A DNA stretch of 64,000 nt from an uncultured Bacteroidales bacterium (GCA_902799655.1 CADCBH010000015.1:1-64000), one strand, 5' to 3'; positions 25,414 through 33,779 are shown, counted from the stretch's first letter. Made by a program: numbers and translations. Notes: a model not told the origin generated them from the letters alone.

Positions 25414-26688
25414 TTAATGAATGATGAGTTTTTTACTGTTGACAATATAGATGCCCTTTTTAGGCGATTTGACTCGTTGTCCCGAGAGAGTGTAATAAGT
25501 GTCGTCGGTTGCCTTCTGTTGGGCATTGATAGTCTGCACTCCCGTGGCGTCTTTTATGGGATTGGCAAAGGCCATATACGCAGGTGTCGTTAAGCCTGTG
25601 GCTATAAATGAAGCGCTTCCTTCCACTGTTTGTTTCTTGCCAATAATCCATCCTGCAATTTGCTGCTGTACTACTGGCGTAGGATTGAATGCTACATCGC
25701 CAAAGTCAAATAATAAGGTGGCTTCTGCGTCATCCTTGACGGTAAATTGCTTGCCGTTTACAGCAGTTATACGGGCATTCTGCTCAGTGTTTATGAAGAG
25801 CTGTGCCTGTGTGTCTTCAGCTAACGCACAGAATTCGGTGAGGCTATTGACAGGTTTGCCTAACGTGTAGGTTTTGGTAACCACCTCACTGGTATAGATG
25901 CTCTTGATGGCAATGGCTTTGATGGTGGTTGTTCCCCAGATGAACAAACTTGTAGCAGCTTTAATCTCAGTGCCTTCAGTCAGTGATGGTTCTGTACCGT
26001 CTGTGGTATAACGCACACTGGTACTCTCTGCGGGCGTGATGGTTACAATTCTCTTGGTGGGCTCAATAGTGTTGGACCAAAAAGTGAACTCTTCAGTCAG
26101 CGTGGGCTCTGGAACGGTAACTGTTATCTCGCCACCCTTTTCTCCAACAATCTTGACGTCGTCCAGGAAACCGCGTTTGCCGGAAAATTTAATGGTGATA
26201 GGGCCAGTAATATCAGAAATAGTGACGGTATAGGTCGTCCATTCCCCGTTTACTAATTGTTTATCGGTCTTCGCGTTATTAAGACTAATATCTCCACTCA
26301 CTGTACAACCTTCAGATGAAACTGTTAAAGTGTTTTTGGTGTTGTCTGTGTCGTTCTTTTTCCATCCTGCTGCCTTAAATGTCAGTATAGCAGTCGTACC
26401 TTCTTTTAGGCTGATGTGAGGTGTTGATAAAGTAGCAATGGCAGAACTAGTTCCATATTTTATACATTGGCTACCACCTCCACATTTGTCGGCAGTCCAT
26501 CCTTCATTGTCATAAACAAGATCACCACTTCCTGCAGTACCACCAAAAGTCTCATCAGTTCCACCGGTACCATTGCATCCGGCAAACGTCTCTAAAAACA
26601 CAACTTCGTTGTCGGCTTTAGCTTTTTGGTGCGCTAAAAGGAAGCAGCATAGTAATAATAGTAATGGGTAATTTCTTTTCATAAGCAT
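25414..26688 (-). CDS. Secreted multi-domain protein with chitobiase-type C-terminal domain and Prevotella tail
   Basis: 424 residues from ATG 26688 (or 26682); the promoter box at 26719 excludes the longer frame start at 26784. A signal peptide (LLLLLCCFLLAHQKAKA) leads to a jelly-roll-like domain (about 25-180, with a cluster of glycines and aromatic residues), a chitobiase/beta-hexosaminidase C-terminal-like domain (about 200-290, VRYTTDGTEPSLTEGTEIKA), an OB-like region, and the tail YYTLSGQRVKSPKKGIYIV. Binding or scaffolding role is likely; no catalytic residues are evident. It heads the unit with the nuclease. Confidence 0.65.
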   Translation of the reverse strand: MLMKRNYPLLLLLCCFLLAHQKAKADNEVVFLETFAGCNGTGGTDETFGGTAGSGDLVYDNEGWTADKCGGGSQCIKYGTSSAIATLSTPHISLKEGTTAILTFKAAGWKKNDTDNTKNTLTVSSEGCTVSGDISLNNAKTDKQLVNGEWTTYTVTISDITGPITIKFSGKRGFLDDVKIVGEKGGEITVTVPEPTLTEEFTFWSNTIEPTKRIVTITPAESTSVRYTTDGTEPSLTEGTEIKAATSLFIWGTTTIKAIAIKSIYTSEVVTKTYTLGKPVNSLTEFCALAEDTQAQLFINTEQNARITAVNGKQFTVKDDAEATLLFDFGDVAFNPTPVVQQQIAGWIIGKKQTVEGSASFIATGLTTPAYMAFANPIKDATGVQTINAQQKATDDTYYTLSGQRVKSPKKGIYIVNSKKLIIH

Positions 26689-26718
26689 AGTATTTAAGTT
26701 GTTAGTTCGGATTTTCGG

Positions 26719-26749
26719 CAAAGATACGAAATAAAAAGGAGAAATCAAA
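26719..26749 (-). promoter_or_regulatory. Promoter of the secreted nuclease unit
   Basis: Minus-strand TTTG (26746-26749) and TATCTTTG (26719-26726), 19 bases apart, upstream of the ATG at 26688. Confidence 0.7.
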
Positions 26750-26780
26750 ATCTGTGAGTATTTTTTTTGATGGAAAATAC

Positions 26781-27881
26781 TCACTTCACCTTCCCAGCCA
26801 GTTTCTTAGGTAGTGCGTGGCGATTGAGGAAAATGTATGTAGTATTCAGAGTAATATAGTCGCGTGACATATACCAGATACCCTGATACTGTCCAGCCTT
26901 ACCCCATGAATTCTTCACCATAAAGTAGGGTTTCCCCTTTTCGTCAATGGCTTTGCCATAGATGAGCATCACGTGATCGTAGGTGAAGCGCCAGTCATCC
27001 CACTGCTCTTGTCGCAGCTGTTGGGTGGGAACGATACCCTCAGGCAGCATGGCAAGTCCTGTACGGGTGAAATCGCCTGTGACATCACCGCCCCAAGCTA
27101 CAGTGTAGCCCTTGTCTATTGCCTCGTCGAGCACTTCCATCAGCTGCTCGATAGGAATGTTGTAGCTGGGCTTCAGTCGCCACTTGTAAGGTGCCTCGAT
27201 GACAAACCATTGGTTGAAGGGATGATGCGTATAGCTCGTTAGGCTGACATAATCGTCGAGATTGAGGCCCAGGCTGGCTGCAAATGACAGTGGGGTATAG
27301 GTCTTGCCCTCGTAGACGAAGGTTTCCGGACAACGTCCTACGTAGCGCTCGATGATGGTCTGCACACTATCGCGCCAATAGGCTTTCGGCGCCTTGGCAC
27401 CCTTTTGGACGATGCTGCTCACCATACGCTCCAACTCCGGGAAGAATACTTTGAAGTTGGCTAATGAGTCACCTGTCAACGAGCCAGGAGCAGGCATCGC
27501 CTCCTCAGGACAGATGCCGTGCTGCCGAATCACTTCTAGCACATCGTCGCACGAGCCTCCTTCTGAGATCTGACTATAGCCGTGCATACGGACATAGTGC
27601 GTGGCATTGTCCATATAGTCTTTACTGACCACAAACATCTCACAAAGATCATAGGTCTTGCCTGTCTTTCGCAGTATCTCACTTTCCAAATACCCCAAAG
27701 TGGCATAATCCCAGCAGGTTCCGCTACGATATTGGTTCTTTACACTGGTAATCGGGTTCTCTTTTAGCGTCGTAAACATCTTCTTCTCAGTAGAATTTGA
27801 CGCCTGACGTTGCAAATTCTCCTGCGCTATGGCTCCTGTTGCAAGCAACATTGCGCATATTGTTATCATCAACTTTTTCAT
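26781..27881 (-). CDS. C1-family cysteine peptidase (bleomycin hydrolase/PepC-like), exported
   Basis: 366 residues from ATG 27881. Unlike cytoplasmic PepC it has a signal peptide (MKKLMITICAMLLATGAIAQ). The catalytic cysteine is Cys56 in NQYRSGTCWDYA, the histidine is in TYDHVMLIYG and the asparagine in VKNSWGKAG, the papain-fold order. Probably a periplasmic or surface aminopeptidase. Its ATG overlaps the TGA of the upstream tyrosine phosphatase gene (ATGA), indicating coupled translation. Confidence 0.88.
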   Translation of the reverse strand: MKKLMITICAMLLATGAIAQENLQRQASNSTEKKMFTTLKENPITSVKNQYRSGTCWDYATLGYLESEILRKTGKTYDLCEMFVVSKDYMDNATHYVRMHGYSQISEGGSCDDVLEVIRQHGICPEEAMPAPGSLTGDSLANFKVFFPELERMVSSIVQKGAKAPKAYWRDSVQTIIERYVGRCPETFVYEGKTYTPLSFAASLGLNLDDYVSLTSYTHHPFNQWFVIEAPYKWRLKPSYNIPIEQLMEVLDEAIDKGYTVAWGGDVTGDFTRTGLAMLPEGIVPTQQLRQEQWDDWRFTYDHVMLIYGKAIDEKGKPYFMVKNSWGKAGQYQGIWYMSRDYITLNTTYIFLNRHALPKKLAGKVK

Positions 27882-28333
27882 AGTCGTTGTATATCTTCTA
27901 ATAAACACTGACAGCCTAACAGTACATCCTGCCATGTGGCTTCAAAATTGCCTGTATACCAAGGATCAGCTACGTCGCCAGGACGGTTGGTATAGTCCAT
28001 CAACATACGGATTTTTCCTTCTGGGTCACCTCCACACATGCGCGTCATATTGCGGATATTCCACGTGTCCATGCCTATCAGCAGGTCGAAGCGTTGGTAG
28101 TCAGCACGTGTCATCTGACGAGCTGTCTTACCCTTGCACGAGATGTTGTGCTCCGCCAGTTTTCGCTTGGCAGGTGGATACACCTCGTTGCCAATCTCCT
28201 CCGTCGATGTTGCTGCCGATTCAATATAGAACTGGTTGCTCAGTCCCGCCTTCTCTACCAGGTCTTTCATCACAAATTCCGCCATCGGGCTGCGGCAGAT
28301 ATTCCCGTGGCATACAAATAATATCTTGTACAT
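27878..28333 (-). CDS. Low-molecular-weight protein-tyrosine phosphatase
   Basis: 151 residues from ATG 28333; an upstream in-frame extension to 28390 lies in promoter sequence. The P-loop VCHGNICRS supplies nucleophile Cys8 and Arg14 (C-x5-R); the general acid is Asp123 in ADPWYTGNF. Cytoplasmic enzyme of the arsenate-reductase-like fold, often acting on tyrosine kinases that control capsule export, though no such kinase is nearby. Operon with the C1 peptidase. Confidence 0.92.
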   Translation of the reverse strand: MYKILFVCHGNICRSPMAEFVMKDLVEKAGLSNQFYIESAATSTEEIGNEVYPPAKRKLAEHNISCKGKTARQMTRADYQRFDLLIGMDTWNIRNMTRMCGGDPEGKIRMLMDYTNRPGDVADPWYTGNFEATWQDVLLGCQCLLEDIQRL

Positions 28334-28338
28334 AGCTG

Positions 28339-28370
28339 CAAAGATAGTGTAATTCGAATGAAATACCAAA
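28339..28370 (-). promoter_or_regulatory. Promoter of the phosphatase/C1-peptidase unit
   Basis: Minus-strand TTTG (28367-28370) and TATCTTTG (28339-28346), 20 bases apart. The -7 box ends only 5 bases before the ATG, so the leader is nearly absent. Confidence 0.65.
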
Positions 28371-28431
28371 TAAATGGTAAAAATACCCACAAAGAATTAT
28401 CAGAAGAATATCCAATTCTCATTTTTTTTTG

Positions 28432-28439
28432 TATATTTG
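28432..28439 (+). promoter_or_regulatory. -7 box TATATTTG for the Tat aldo/keto reductase
   Basis: Exact TAnnTTTG match 33 bases before ATG 28473, excluding the longer in-frame start at 28374. Confidence 0.6.
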
Positions 28440-28472
28440 CAAACGAAAACTGCTAACTTAACACAAAGAACT

Positions 28473-29822
28473 ATGGATAGAAAGAAAAAGACTGATCTCA
28501 GCCGCCGTGATTTCCTGCGCCGTCTCGGAATCGGGGCAGGTTCTGCAATGGCAATGATGGCACTCGAACCGCTAAGCGTATTGGCACAGAAGAAGACAGA
28601 TAAGGGTGTCGCCAACCGCATGACCTACCGTGTACAACATGGTTCGGGTGAGCATATCTCTTTGCTTGGCTTTGGCATGATGCGCCTGCCAAATAATCAA
28701 GATGAGGTGAACCGTCTGGTTGATTATGCCATCGAGCACGGTGTCAATTACTTCGATACTGCTCCAGTCTATATGCGTGGCGAGTCTGAGGTGCTGACGG
28801 GCAATGCGTTGGCGCGCTATCCTAGGGAGAAATTCTTTGTAGCTACAAAGATGTCGAACCAGTGGGGTGACTCCAGTCTTGAAGGAGCTAAGAAAATGTA
28901 TATGACTTCGATGAAGAAGCTCCGTGTCGACTATATTGATTATTATCTTCTGCACAGCATCGGGGGTGGTGGAATGGAAGCCTTCAACAGACGCTTTATC
29001 GACAACGGTCTGCTCGACTTCCTATTGGCAGAGCGTAAGGCCGGACGTATCCGCCATCTAGGTTTCTCCTATCATGGCGATGTCAGGGTGTTCGACTGGT
29101 TGCTCGACCATCAGGATGAATACCATTGGGATTTCTGTCAGATACAAATGAACTTCCTCGATTGGCGGCACGCCTCCATTCGAGGGGGACGACGCGTAGA
29201 TGCCGATGCAGAATATCTCTATGAGAAATGTGAGAAGACGGGTGTGCAATGTGTAATTATGGAACCGTTGCGTGGTGGTGCTTTAGGTAAGGTTTCTTCT
29301 GATGTCCGCCGTCAGTTGCAGGCATTGCGCCCTGATGACAGCTCGGCACGCTGGGCATTCCGCTGGGTGGGCTCCTATTCCAATATCCTGACAACGCTTA
29401 GTGGCATGAACAAGATGGAGCATCTCGAAGATAATGTGCAGACTTTTTCGCCTCTCGATCCTTGTACCGAGGCGGAAAATGTCCTGCTCGCAAAGATTGC
29501 TGACGAGATGGCAGGTGTGCCCACAATCCCTTGTACAACATGCGCTTACTGCATGCCCTGTCCCTATGGTGTGGATATTCCTGGCAATTTTGCCCACTAC
29601 AACGAGGCAGTTAACCAGAAGATACTGCCACTTCCTGATCGCACAGCAGCAGACTATGCTGCACGCAAGCAGCAGTTCCTGGAGAGCTATCAGAAGGCGT
29701 TGCCCGACCAGAATACATGGGCTCGTAGTTGTCAGGATTGTGAGGAATGCCTCTCTAAGTGTCCGCAACAGATTCGCATACCCAACCAGTTGGCGCGTAT
29801 TGTCCAGACACTCAGAAAATAA
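28473..29822 (+). CDS. Tat-exported aldo/keto reductase with two [4Fe-4S] motifs
   Basis: 449 residues. The N-terminus DLSRRDFLRRLGIG is a twin-arginine signal (Arg11-Arg12) followed by a hydrophobic stretch ending before LAQKK. The aldo/keto reductase barrel (about 50-345) has YFDTAPVYMRGESE, the lysine region FVATKMSNQW and YLLHSIGGG. The C-terminal region holds two ferredoxin-like motifs, CTTCAYCMPCP and CQDCEECLSKCP. Likely a periplasmic reductase fed by electrons through iron-sulfur clusters; substrate unknown. A paralogue with the same architecture is encoded at 34964-36358 beside tatA and tatC. Confidence 0.87.
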   Translation: MDRKKKTDLSRRDFLRRLGIGAGSAMAMMALEPLSVLAQKKTDKGVANRMTYRVQHGSGEHISLLGFGMMRLPNNQDEVNRLVDYAIEHGVNYFDTAPVYMRGESEVLTGNALARYPREKFFVATKMSNQWGDSSLEGAKKMYMTSMKKLRVDYIDYYLLHSIGGGGMEAFNRRFIDNGLLDFLLAERKAGRIRHLGFSYHGDVRVFDWLLDHQDEYHWDFCQIQMNFLDWRHASIRGGRRVDADAEYLYEKCEKTGVQCVIMEPLRGGALGKVSSDVRRQLQALRPDDSSARWAFRWVGSYSNILTTLSGMNKMEHLEDNVQTFSPLDPCTEAENVLLAKIADEMAGVPTIPCTTCAYCMPCPYGVDIPGNFAHYNEAVNQKILPLPDRTAADYAARKQQFLESYQKALPDQNTWARSCQDCEECLSKCPQQIRIPNQLARIVQTLRK

Positions 29823-29863
29823 TCAAATCATTGGCATTTTTTCCATTTTCTTGTAGTTTTTTG

Positions 29864-29871
29864 TAATTTTG
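29864..29871 (+). promoter_or_regulatory. -7 box TAATTTTG for the ECF sigma-factor unit
   Basis: TAnnTTTG match 40 bases before the sigma-factor ATG. No convincing TTTG lies exactly 20 bases upstream. Confidence 0.5.
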
Positions 29872-29911
29872 CTGCGTCTAATGGGCAAAGATTCAAAAAA
29901 CAGATGAGACA

Positions 29912-30394
29912 ATGACAGCATTAGAACAACAGTTTTCGAAAACCGTAGCAGAACACAAGAGCACCATTTATACTGTGTGCTATATGTTCTCGCAAGATGC
30001 CGACGAGGTAAACGACCTGTTCCAAGAAGTACTAGTGAATCTATGGAAAGGATTCGACGGCTTCGAGCATCGCAGTGACATCCGGACGTGGATCTATCGC
30101 GTCGCCCTGAACACATGTATCTCAATTGATAGGAAGAAGAAACGACGCCAATCCGAAGTCCGGCTGACAATGGACATCAACCTCTTTGAAGACCGTGACG
30201 AGGATACCAAGCAGGTGGACATGCTCCACAAGCGAATCTCCAAGTTGCAACCCTTTGACCGCGCGATTGTCCTGCTCTGGCTCGAGAACCTTAGTTACGA
30301 GGAAATCGGACAGATAGTCGGTATTACTGCCAAGAATGTCAGTGTCCGTCTGGTTAGAATCAGAGAACAGTTAAAGAACATGTCTAACGATTAA
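29912..30394 (+). CDS. ECF-type RNA polymerase sigma factor
   Basis: 160 residues. Region 2 reads DADEVNDLFQEVLVNLWKG with FEHRSDIRTWIYRVALNTC (about 28-72); region 4 is LQPFDRAIVLLWLENLSYEEIG followed by GITAKNVSVRLVRIREQL (about 110-155), given here in two parts. Directs RNA polymerase to a stress or envelope regulon. The membrane protein 13 bases downstream is a candidate anti-sigma or co-regulator. Confidence 0.9.
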   Translation: MTALEQQFSKTVAEHKSTIYTVCYMFSQDADEVNDLFQEVLVNLWKGFDGFEHRSDIRTWIYRVALNTCISIDRKKKRRQSEVRLTMDINLFEDRDEDTKQVDMLHKRISKLQPFDRAIVLLWLENLSYEEIGQIVGITAKNVSVRLVRIREQLKNMSND

Positions 30395-30407
30395 ACTTTT
30401 ACCCATT

Positions 30408-30995
30408 ATGACAAACGAGAATTTTGAATTAGAGAATATGCGCCAGCAGATGGAAACCCTCAAAAAGAAGCTGGACCAGCAGGAGATAGTGAACGACCGC
30501 TTTATCCGTCACTCGATGGAAAAGACCGCAAGTAATATCAGCCGCAGATACAATATCATTATGGTTTTGGGCATACTTATGGTACCTTATTTCTACTGGG
30601 TGTTTATCAAACAGTGTGGTTTCTCTATGACCTTCTGGATTGCCTCAAGCGTTTTTATGCTTGTCTGCGTTGGTGCTACTTATTATAATAGCCGTAATCT
30701 GAATGATTCGAACATGATGACCAACAATCTCGTGGATGTTCGTCGTCGTATGGCTCGCGCCAAGAAATTCGATGCCGACTGGCTGTTCTTTGGCGTCCCT
30801 GCGGTTATCCTATGGTTTGGCTGGTTTGTATACGAGGTTTATCTCGCTAACGGTTACGACTTGAGCAATCCTCTTTTCTGGGGTGGTTGTTGCGGAGGTG
30901 TTATCGGTGCCATTTGTGGATTCAAGATGCACTTCAAGACCCAGCGTCAGTATCAGGACATCATCGACCAGATAGAGGATCTAACTGTAGAATAA
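30408..30995 (+). CDS. Membrane protein with N-terminal coiled coil, possible anti-sigma partner
   Basis: 195 residues, no recognised family. Residues 1-35 are charged and heptad-like (ENMRQQMETLKKKLDQQE); hydrophobic segments fall at about 48-66, 72-92, 126-147 and 158-172, the last with a GGCCGGVIGAICG stretch; a short charged tail ends the protein. The position directly behind an ECF sigma gene suggests it holds or regulates that factor, but it lacks a recognisable zinc anti-sigma (HxxxCxxC) motif, so this is inference. Confidence 0.7.
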   Translation: MTNENFELENMRQQMETLKKKLDQQEIVNDRFIRHSMEKTASNISRRYNIIMVLGILMVPYFYWVFIKQCGFSMTFWIASSVFMLVCVGATYYNSRNLNDSNMMTNNLVDVRRRMARAKKFDADWLFFGVPAVILWFGWFVYEVYLANGYDLSNPLFWGGCCGGVIGAICGFKMHFKTQRQYQDIIDQIEDLTVE

Positions 30996-31035
30996 TCTTC
31001 TTCTAAAACTTTGCTCTGAAGTATTTTGCAACAAA

Positions 31036-31073
31036 AAAATGGCATTACAATGGAGGTTAATGCCATTTTTTTT
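31036..31073 (+). terminator. Rho-independent terminator of the ECF unit
   Basis: AATGGCATTA (31038-31047) pairs with TAATGCCATT (31058-31067), followed by eight T residues. It abuts the next promoter: the kdgK-like -7 box starts at 31075. Confidence 0.85.
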
Positions 31074-31074
31074 G

Positions 31075-31082
31075 TACCTTTG
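31075..31082 (+). promoter_or_regulatory. -7 box TACCTTTG for the sugar kinase
   Basis: Exact TAnnTTTG immediately after the terminator T-run and 8 bases before the ATG at 31091, giving an almost leaderless transcript. The -33 region would lie inside the terminator hairpin. Confidence 0.6.
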
Positions 31083-31090
31083 CCAACCGT

Positions 31091-32116
31091 ATGGTTAAGA
31101 TTGTTACATTCGGTGAAGTGCTGTTGCGCTTCTCAAAGTCAGAAAGTTTGCGTCTCCAACAGGGCAACACGATGGATGCCCACTTCGGAGGTAGTGAGGC
31201 CAATGCCGCCGTATCGCTGGCACTGTTAGGCAACGAGGTGCGCTATGTCACCCGTCTGCCACAAAATGCAATGGGTACGGCCTGTATGCTTAAACTCCGT
31301 GAGATGGGTCTTGATACCCGCCATATCTGTTGGGGTGGGGAGCGCATCGGAACCTACTTCTTCGAACAGGCTGCTGCTTTGCGTCCACCACGTATCGTTT
31401 ACGACCGCAAGGGTTCTGCTTTCTACGATCTTGAACCAGGGATGATACCTTGGCACGAGGTTTTTCGTGACGTTGATGTATTCCATTGTTCGGGTATCAC
31501 CTGCGCACTCTCGCAGTCGGCTGCCGATGCCACCTTCGAGGCTGTGGAGACTGCCGACAAGATGGGTCTTACTATCGCCTGTGACATCAACTATCGCAAG
31601 AATCTGTGGAACTATGGTGCCAAGGCAGCCGAGGTGTTACCCAGACTGATGCAGCATGCTGATATCATCTTTGGCGATACCACCGAGTGGGAACTGGCAT
31701 CTGGTCAGCCTCGCATACCTTTTGAGGCTACTGCTTCTGACTATCCCGTTGACGGTGAGGCCTATACGCGCATGTTTGAGAAGATTGCCGCGAAGTTCCC
31801 ACGTTGTCAGAAGTTCATTCTTGGCTTGCGTAACGAGTTGTCTGCCAACCACCACCTGCTCAGCGGTGTACTTTACAATCGTGAGCAGTTGTTCACCACA
31901 CGCGTTTATGACATTAATCCTGTCGTTGACCCTATGGGCGTGGGAGATGCCTATCTAGCCGCATATCTGCATGCTCACCTTCATCGTCACGAAAGTGACC
32001 AGTTGTGCCTCGACTTCTCACTAGCGGCATCTACGCTGAAGAGTACCATCAGTGGTGATTTCAATCTTTCTACCGAGTCTGAGGTGCTCGAATTGAGAGA
32101 TTCTCTATTATATTAA
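31091..32116 (+). CDS. kdgK: PfkB-family sugar kinase, probable 2-dehydro-3-deoxygluconate kinase
   Basis: 341 residues. The ribokinase-fold start is VTFGEVLLRFS with the substrate-loop FGGSEANAAVSLALLG; the ATP/anion-hole signature is DPMGVGDAYLAAYL near residue 280 with the catalytic Asp. The long form with GERIGTYFFEQAAALRPPRI and ACDINYRKNLW follows KDG kinases, which phosphorylate the end product of uronate (pectin/alginate) breakdown. The KDPG aldolase gene often next to it is absent here. The specific substrate is a family inference. Confidence 0.8.
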   Translation: MVKIVTFGEVLLRFSKSESLRLQQGNTMDAHFGGSEANAAVSLALLGNEVRYVTRLPQNAMGTACMLKLREMGLDTRHICWGGERIGTYFFEQAAALRPPRIVYDRKGSAFYDLEPGMIPWHEVFRDVDVFHCSGITCALSQSAADATFEAVETADKMGLTIACDINYRKNLWNYGAKAAEVLPRLMQHADIIFGDTTEWELASGQPRIPFEATASDYPVDGEAYTRMFEKIAAKFPRCQKFILGLRNELSANHHLLSGVLYNREQLFTTRVYDINPVVDPMGVGDAYLAAYLHAHLHRHESDQLCLDFSLAASTLKSTISGDFNLSTESEVLELRDSLLY

Positions 32117-32130
32117 GGTATATCTCCCCA

Positions 32131-32152
32131 ATATACCAAACGTTTGGTATAT
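32131..32152. promoter_or_regulatory. Perfect 22-bp palindrome between kdgK and cysK
   Basis: ATATACCAAAC followed directly by its reverse complement GTTTGGTATAT. The central ACCAAACGTTTGGT with a CG axis resembles a LacI-family operator. It lies 42 bases before the cysK -33 element and 14 bases after the kdgK stop. No T-run follows, so an operator is more likely than a terminator. Confidence 0.5.
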
Positions 32153-32172
32153 GAAATAACCACTCATCGGGA

Positions 32173-32203
32173 TTGTGGGTATGTGATAATTGCCGTAACT
32201 TTG
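32173..32203 (+). promoter_or_regulatory. cysK promoter (TTG - 20 bp - TAACTTTG)
   Basis: TTG at 32173-32175 and TAACTTTG at 32196-32203; ATG 40 bases downstream. Confidence 0.7.
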
Positions 32204-32242
32204 CACCCAGAAATCATTCATTAATTTAAAACTGACAAAGTT

Positions 32243-33190
32243 ATGAGTAAAATTGCAAAACAGCTGACTGAGCTCGTCGGCAACACCCCACTTCTGGAGC
32301 TCAACAAGTATTCAAAGGCTAAGGGTCTTGAGACTCCCGTTATCGCCAAAGTTGAGTTTTTCAATCCTGGAGGCAGCGTCAAGGATCGTATCGCTCTCGC
32401 CATGATTGAGGATGCAGAGGCCCAGGGTATCCTGAAGCCAGGTGCCACCATTATTGAGCCTACTTCTGGTAATACGGGTGTAGGACTGGCGCTGATTAGT
32501 GCTGTCAAGGGTTATCACCTGATTCTCACAATGCCTGAGACGATGAGTATAGAGCGCAGGAATCTGGTGAAGGCTTATGGCGCTGAGGTGCGCCTGACAT
32601 CTGGTAAGGATGGTATGCCTGGTGCTATTCGTGCTGCTGAGGCTCTACGCGACGAGATTCCTGGCAGTGTCATTCTTCAGCAGTTTGAGAATGCTGCCAA
32701 TCCTGCCAAACACTATGCTACCACGGGTTCCGAAATTTGGAAGGATACTGACGGACAGGTCGATATTTTCATCGCTGGTGTAGGTACGGGTGGTACCATC
32801 TCGGGTACTGGTAAGTATCTGAAAGAGCAGAATCCCAATGTGCAGATTATTGCCGTAGAGCCCAAGTCGAGCCCTGTGCTCAATGGTGGACAGAGCGGTC
32901 CTCATAAGATTCAGGGTATCGGTGCAGGTTTTGTTCCCAAGACCTACAATGCCAATGTTATCGACGAGGTGTTCGATGTAGAGAATGATGATGCTATCCG
33001 TACAGGTCGTGAGATTGCCCAGCAGGAAGGTCTGTTGGTAGGTATCTCTGCCGGCGCAGCTCTCTATGCAGCTATCGAGGTGGCTAAGCGTCCTGAGAAT
33101 AAGGGCAAGAAGATTGTGGTATTGTTGCCCGATACAGGTGAACGCTACCTCTCTACTGTACTCTACGCCTTCGAGGACTATCCCTTGTAA
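32243..33190 (+). CDS. cysK: Cysteine synthase A (O-acetylserine sulfhydrylase)
   Basis: 315 residues. PLP-dependent beta-replacement enzyme making cysteine from O-acetylserine and sulfide. NPGGSVKDRIAL carries the PLP lysine Lys47; PTSGNTGVGLAL is the asparagine/substrate loop and GVGTGGTISGTGKYL the PLP phosphate-binding loop. Full family length. Monocistronic; the palindrome upstream may be its operator. Confidence 0.95.
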   Translation: MSKIAKQLTELVGNTPLLELNKYSKAKGLETPVIAKVEFFNPGGSVKDRIALAMIEDAEAQGILKPGATIIEPTSGNTGVGLALISAVKGYHLILTMPETMSIERRNLVKAYGAEVRLTSGKDGMPGAIRAAEALRDEIPGSVILQQFENAANPAKHYATTGSEIWKDTDGQVDIFIAGVGTGGTISGTGKYLKEQNPNVQIIAVEPKSSPVLNGGQSGPHKIQGIGAGFVPKTYNANVIDEVFDVENDDAIRTGREIAQQEGLLVGISAGAALYAAIEVAKRPENKGKKIVVLLPDTGERYLSTVLYAFEDYPL

Positions 33191-33212
33191 ACCATTATAC
33201 CTTGCGTGCCTG

Positions 33213-33677
33213 TTAGAGTTCTATGCTGTCAATGCGCAGCTTGAGAAGTCCGGCAGGCACACGTACTTCTACTACGTCACCAACCTTTTTGTTGAGTAGT
33301 GCCTGGGCGATAGGCGACTTGATGGATATTTTGCCCTCACGCAGATTGGCTTCATGAGGATTGGCGATGGTATAGCTCATCCGGCTGTTGGTAGTAAGGT
33401 TGGTCATGCCTACCTTGCTCAACAGTTGGATGCTTTCTGTCCCTAAGCGTGACATGTCGATGACGCGGGCGTTGGCCAATACACGCTGTTTGAAACGGAT
33501 GCGACCCAACAGACGCCCCTGCTCGCGCTTGGCTGCATGGTATTCGAAATTCTCGCTAAGGTCACCTTTGTCGCGTGCCTCGGCAATGGCCTCTCTCACC
33601 TGAGGCAGTTCGACGCTCTCCAGCTGATGGAGCTCGGCTACGAGCTTGTCGTAGCCTTCCTGAGACATATATTCCAT
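33213..33677 (-). CDS. greA: Transcription elongation factor GreA
   Basis: 154 residues. N-terminal antiparallel coiled coil (EGYDKLVAELHQLESVELP, then AIAEARDKGDLSENFEYHAAKREQ, cited as ARDKGDLSENFEYHAAK) with the acidic tip residues D and E of GDLSENFEY that stimulate transcript cleavage; C-terminal FKBP-like domain (SIKSPIAQALLNKKVGD). Rescues backtracked RNA polymerase. Divergent from the flavoprotein gene with a shared promoter region. Confidence 0.95.
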   Translation of the reverse strand: MEYMSQEGYDKLVAELHQLESVELPQVREAIAEARDKGDLSENFEYHAAKREQGRLLGRIRFKQRVLANARVIDMSRLGTESIQLLSKVGMTNLTTNSRMSYTIANPHEANLREGKISIKSPIAQALLNKKVGDVVEVRVPAGLLKLRIDSIEL

Positions 33678-33711
33678 AGTCGTAATGTGGTATTAGCTTG
33701 TTATTTTCCTG

Positions 33712-33719
33712 CAAAAGTA
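33712..33719 (-). promoter_or_regulatory. -7 box TACTTTTG for greA
   Basis: Minus-strand TAnnTTTG match 34 bases before the greA ATG at 33677. Confidence 0.6.
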
Positions 33720-33752
33720 CTCACTTTTCTTCGGATTTCCAAGAAAAAGGTG

Positions 33753-33760
33753 TATATTTG
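33753..33760 (+). promoter_or_regulatory. -7 box TATATTTG for the HI0933-like flavoprotein
   Basis: TAnnTTTG match 19 bases before ATG 33780. It makes starts at or before 33762 unlikely. Confidence 0.55.
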
Positions 33761-33779
33761 CATGCTTGATGATATGATA

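Noticed and set aside
33537..33779. Longer N-terminus for the HI0933-like flavoprotein
   Set aside because: The extension runs antisense through greA and across the promoter box at 33753, and the flavoprotein family starts at the GGGAAG motif.
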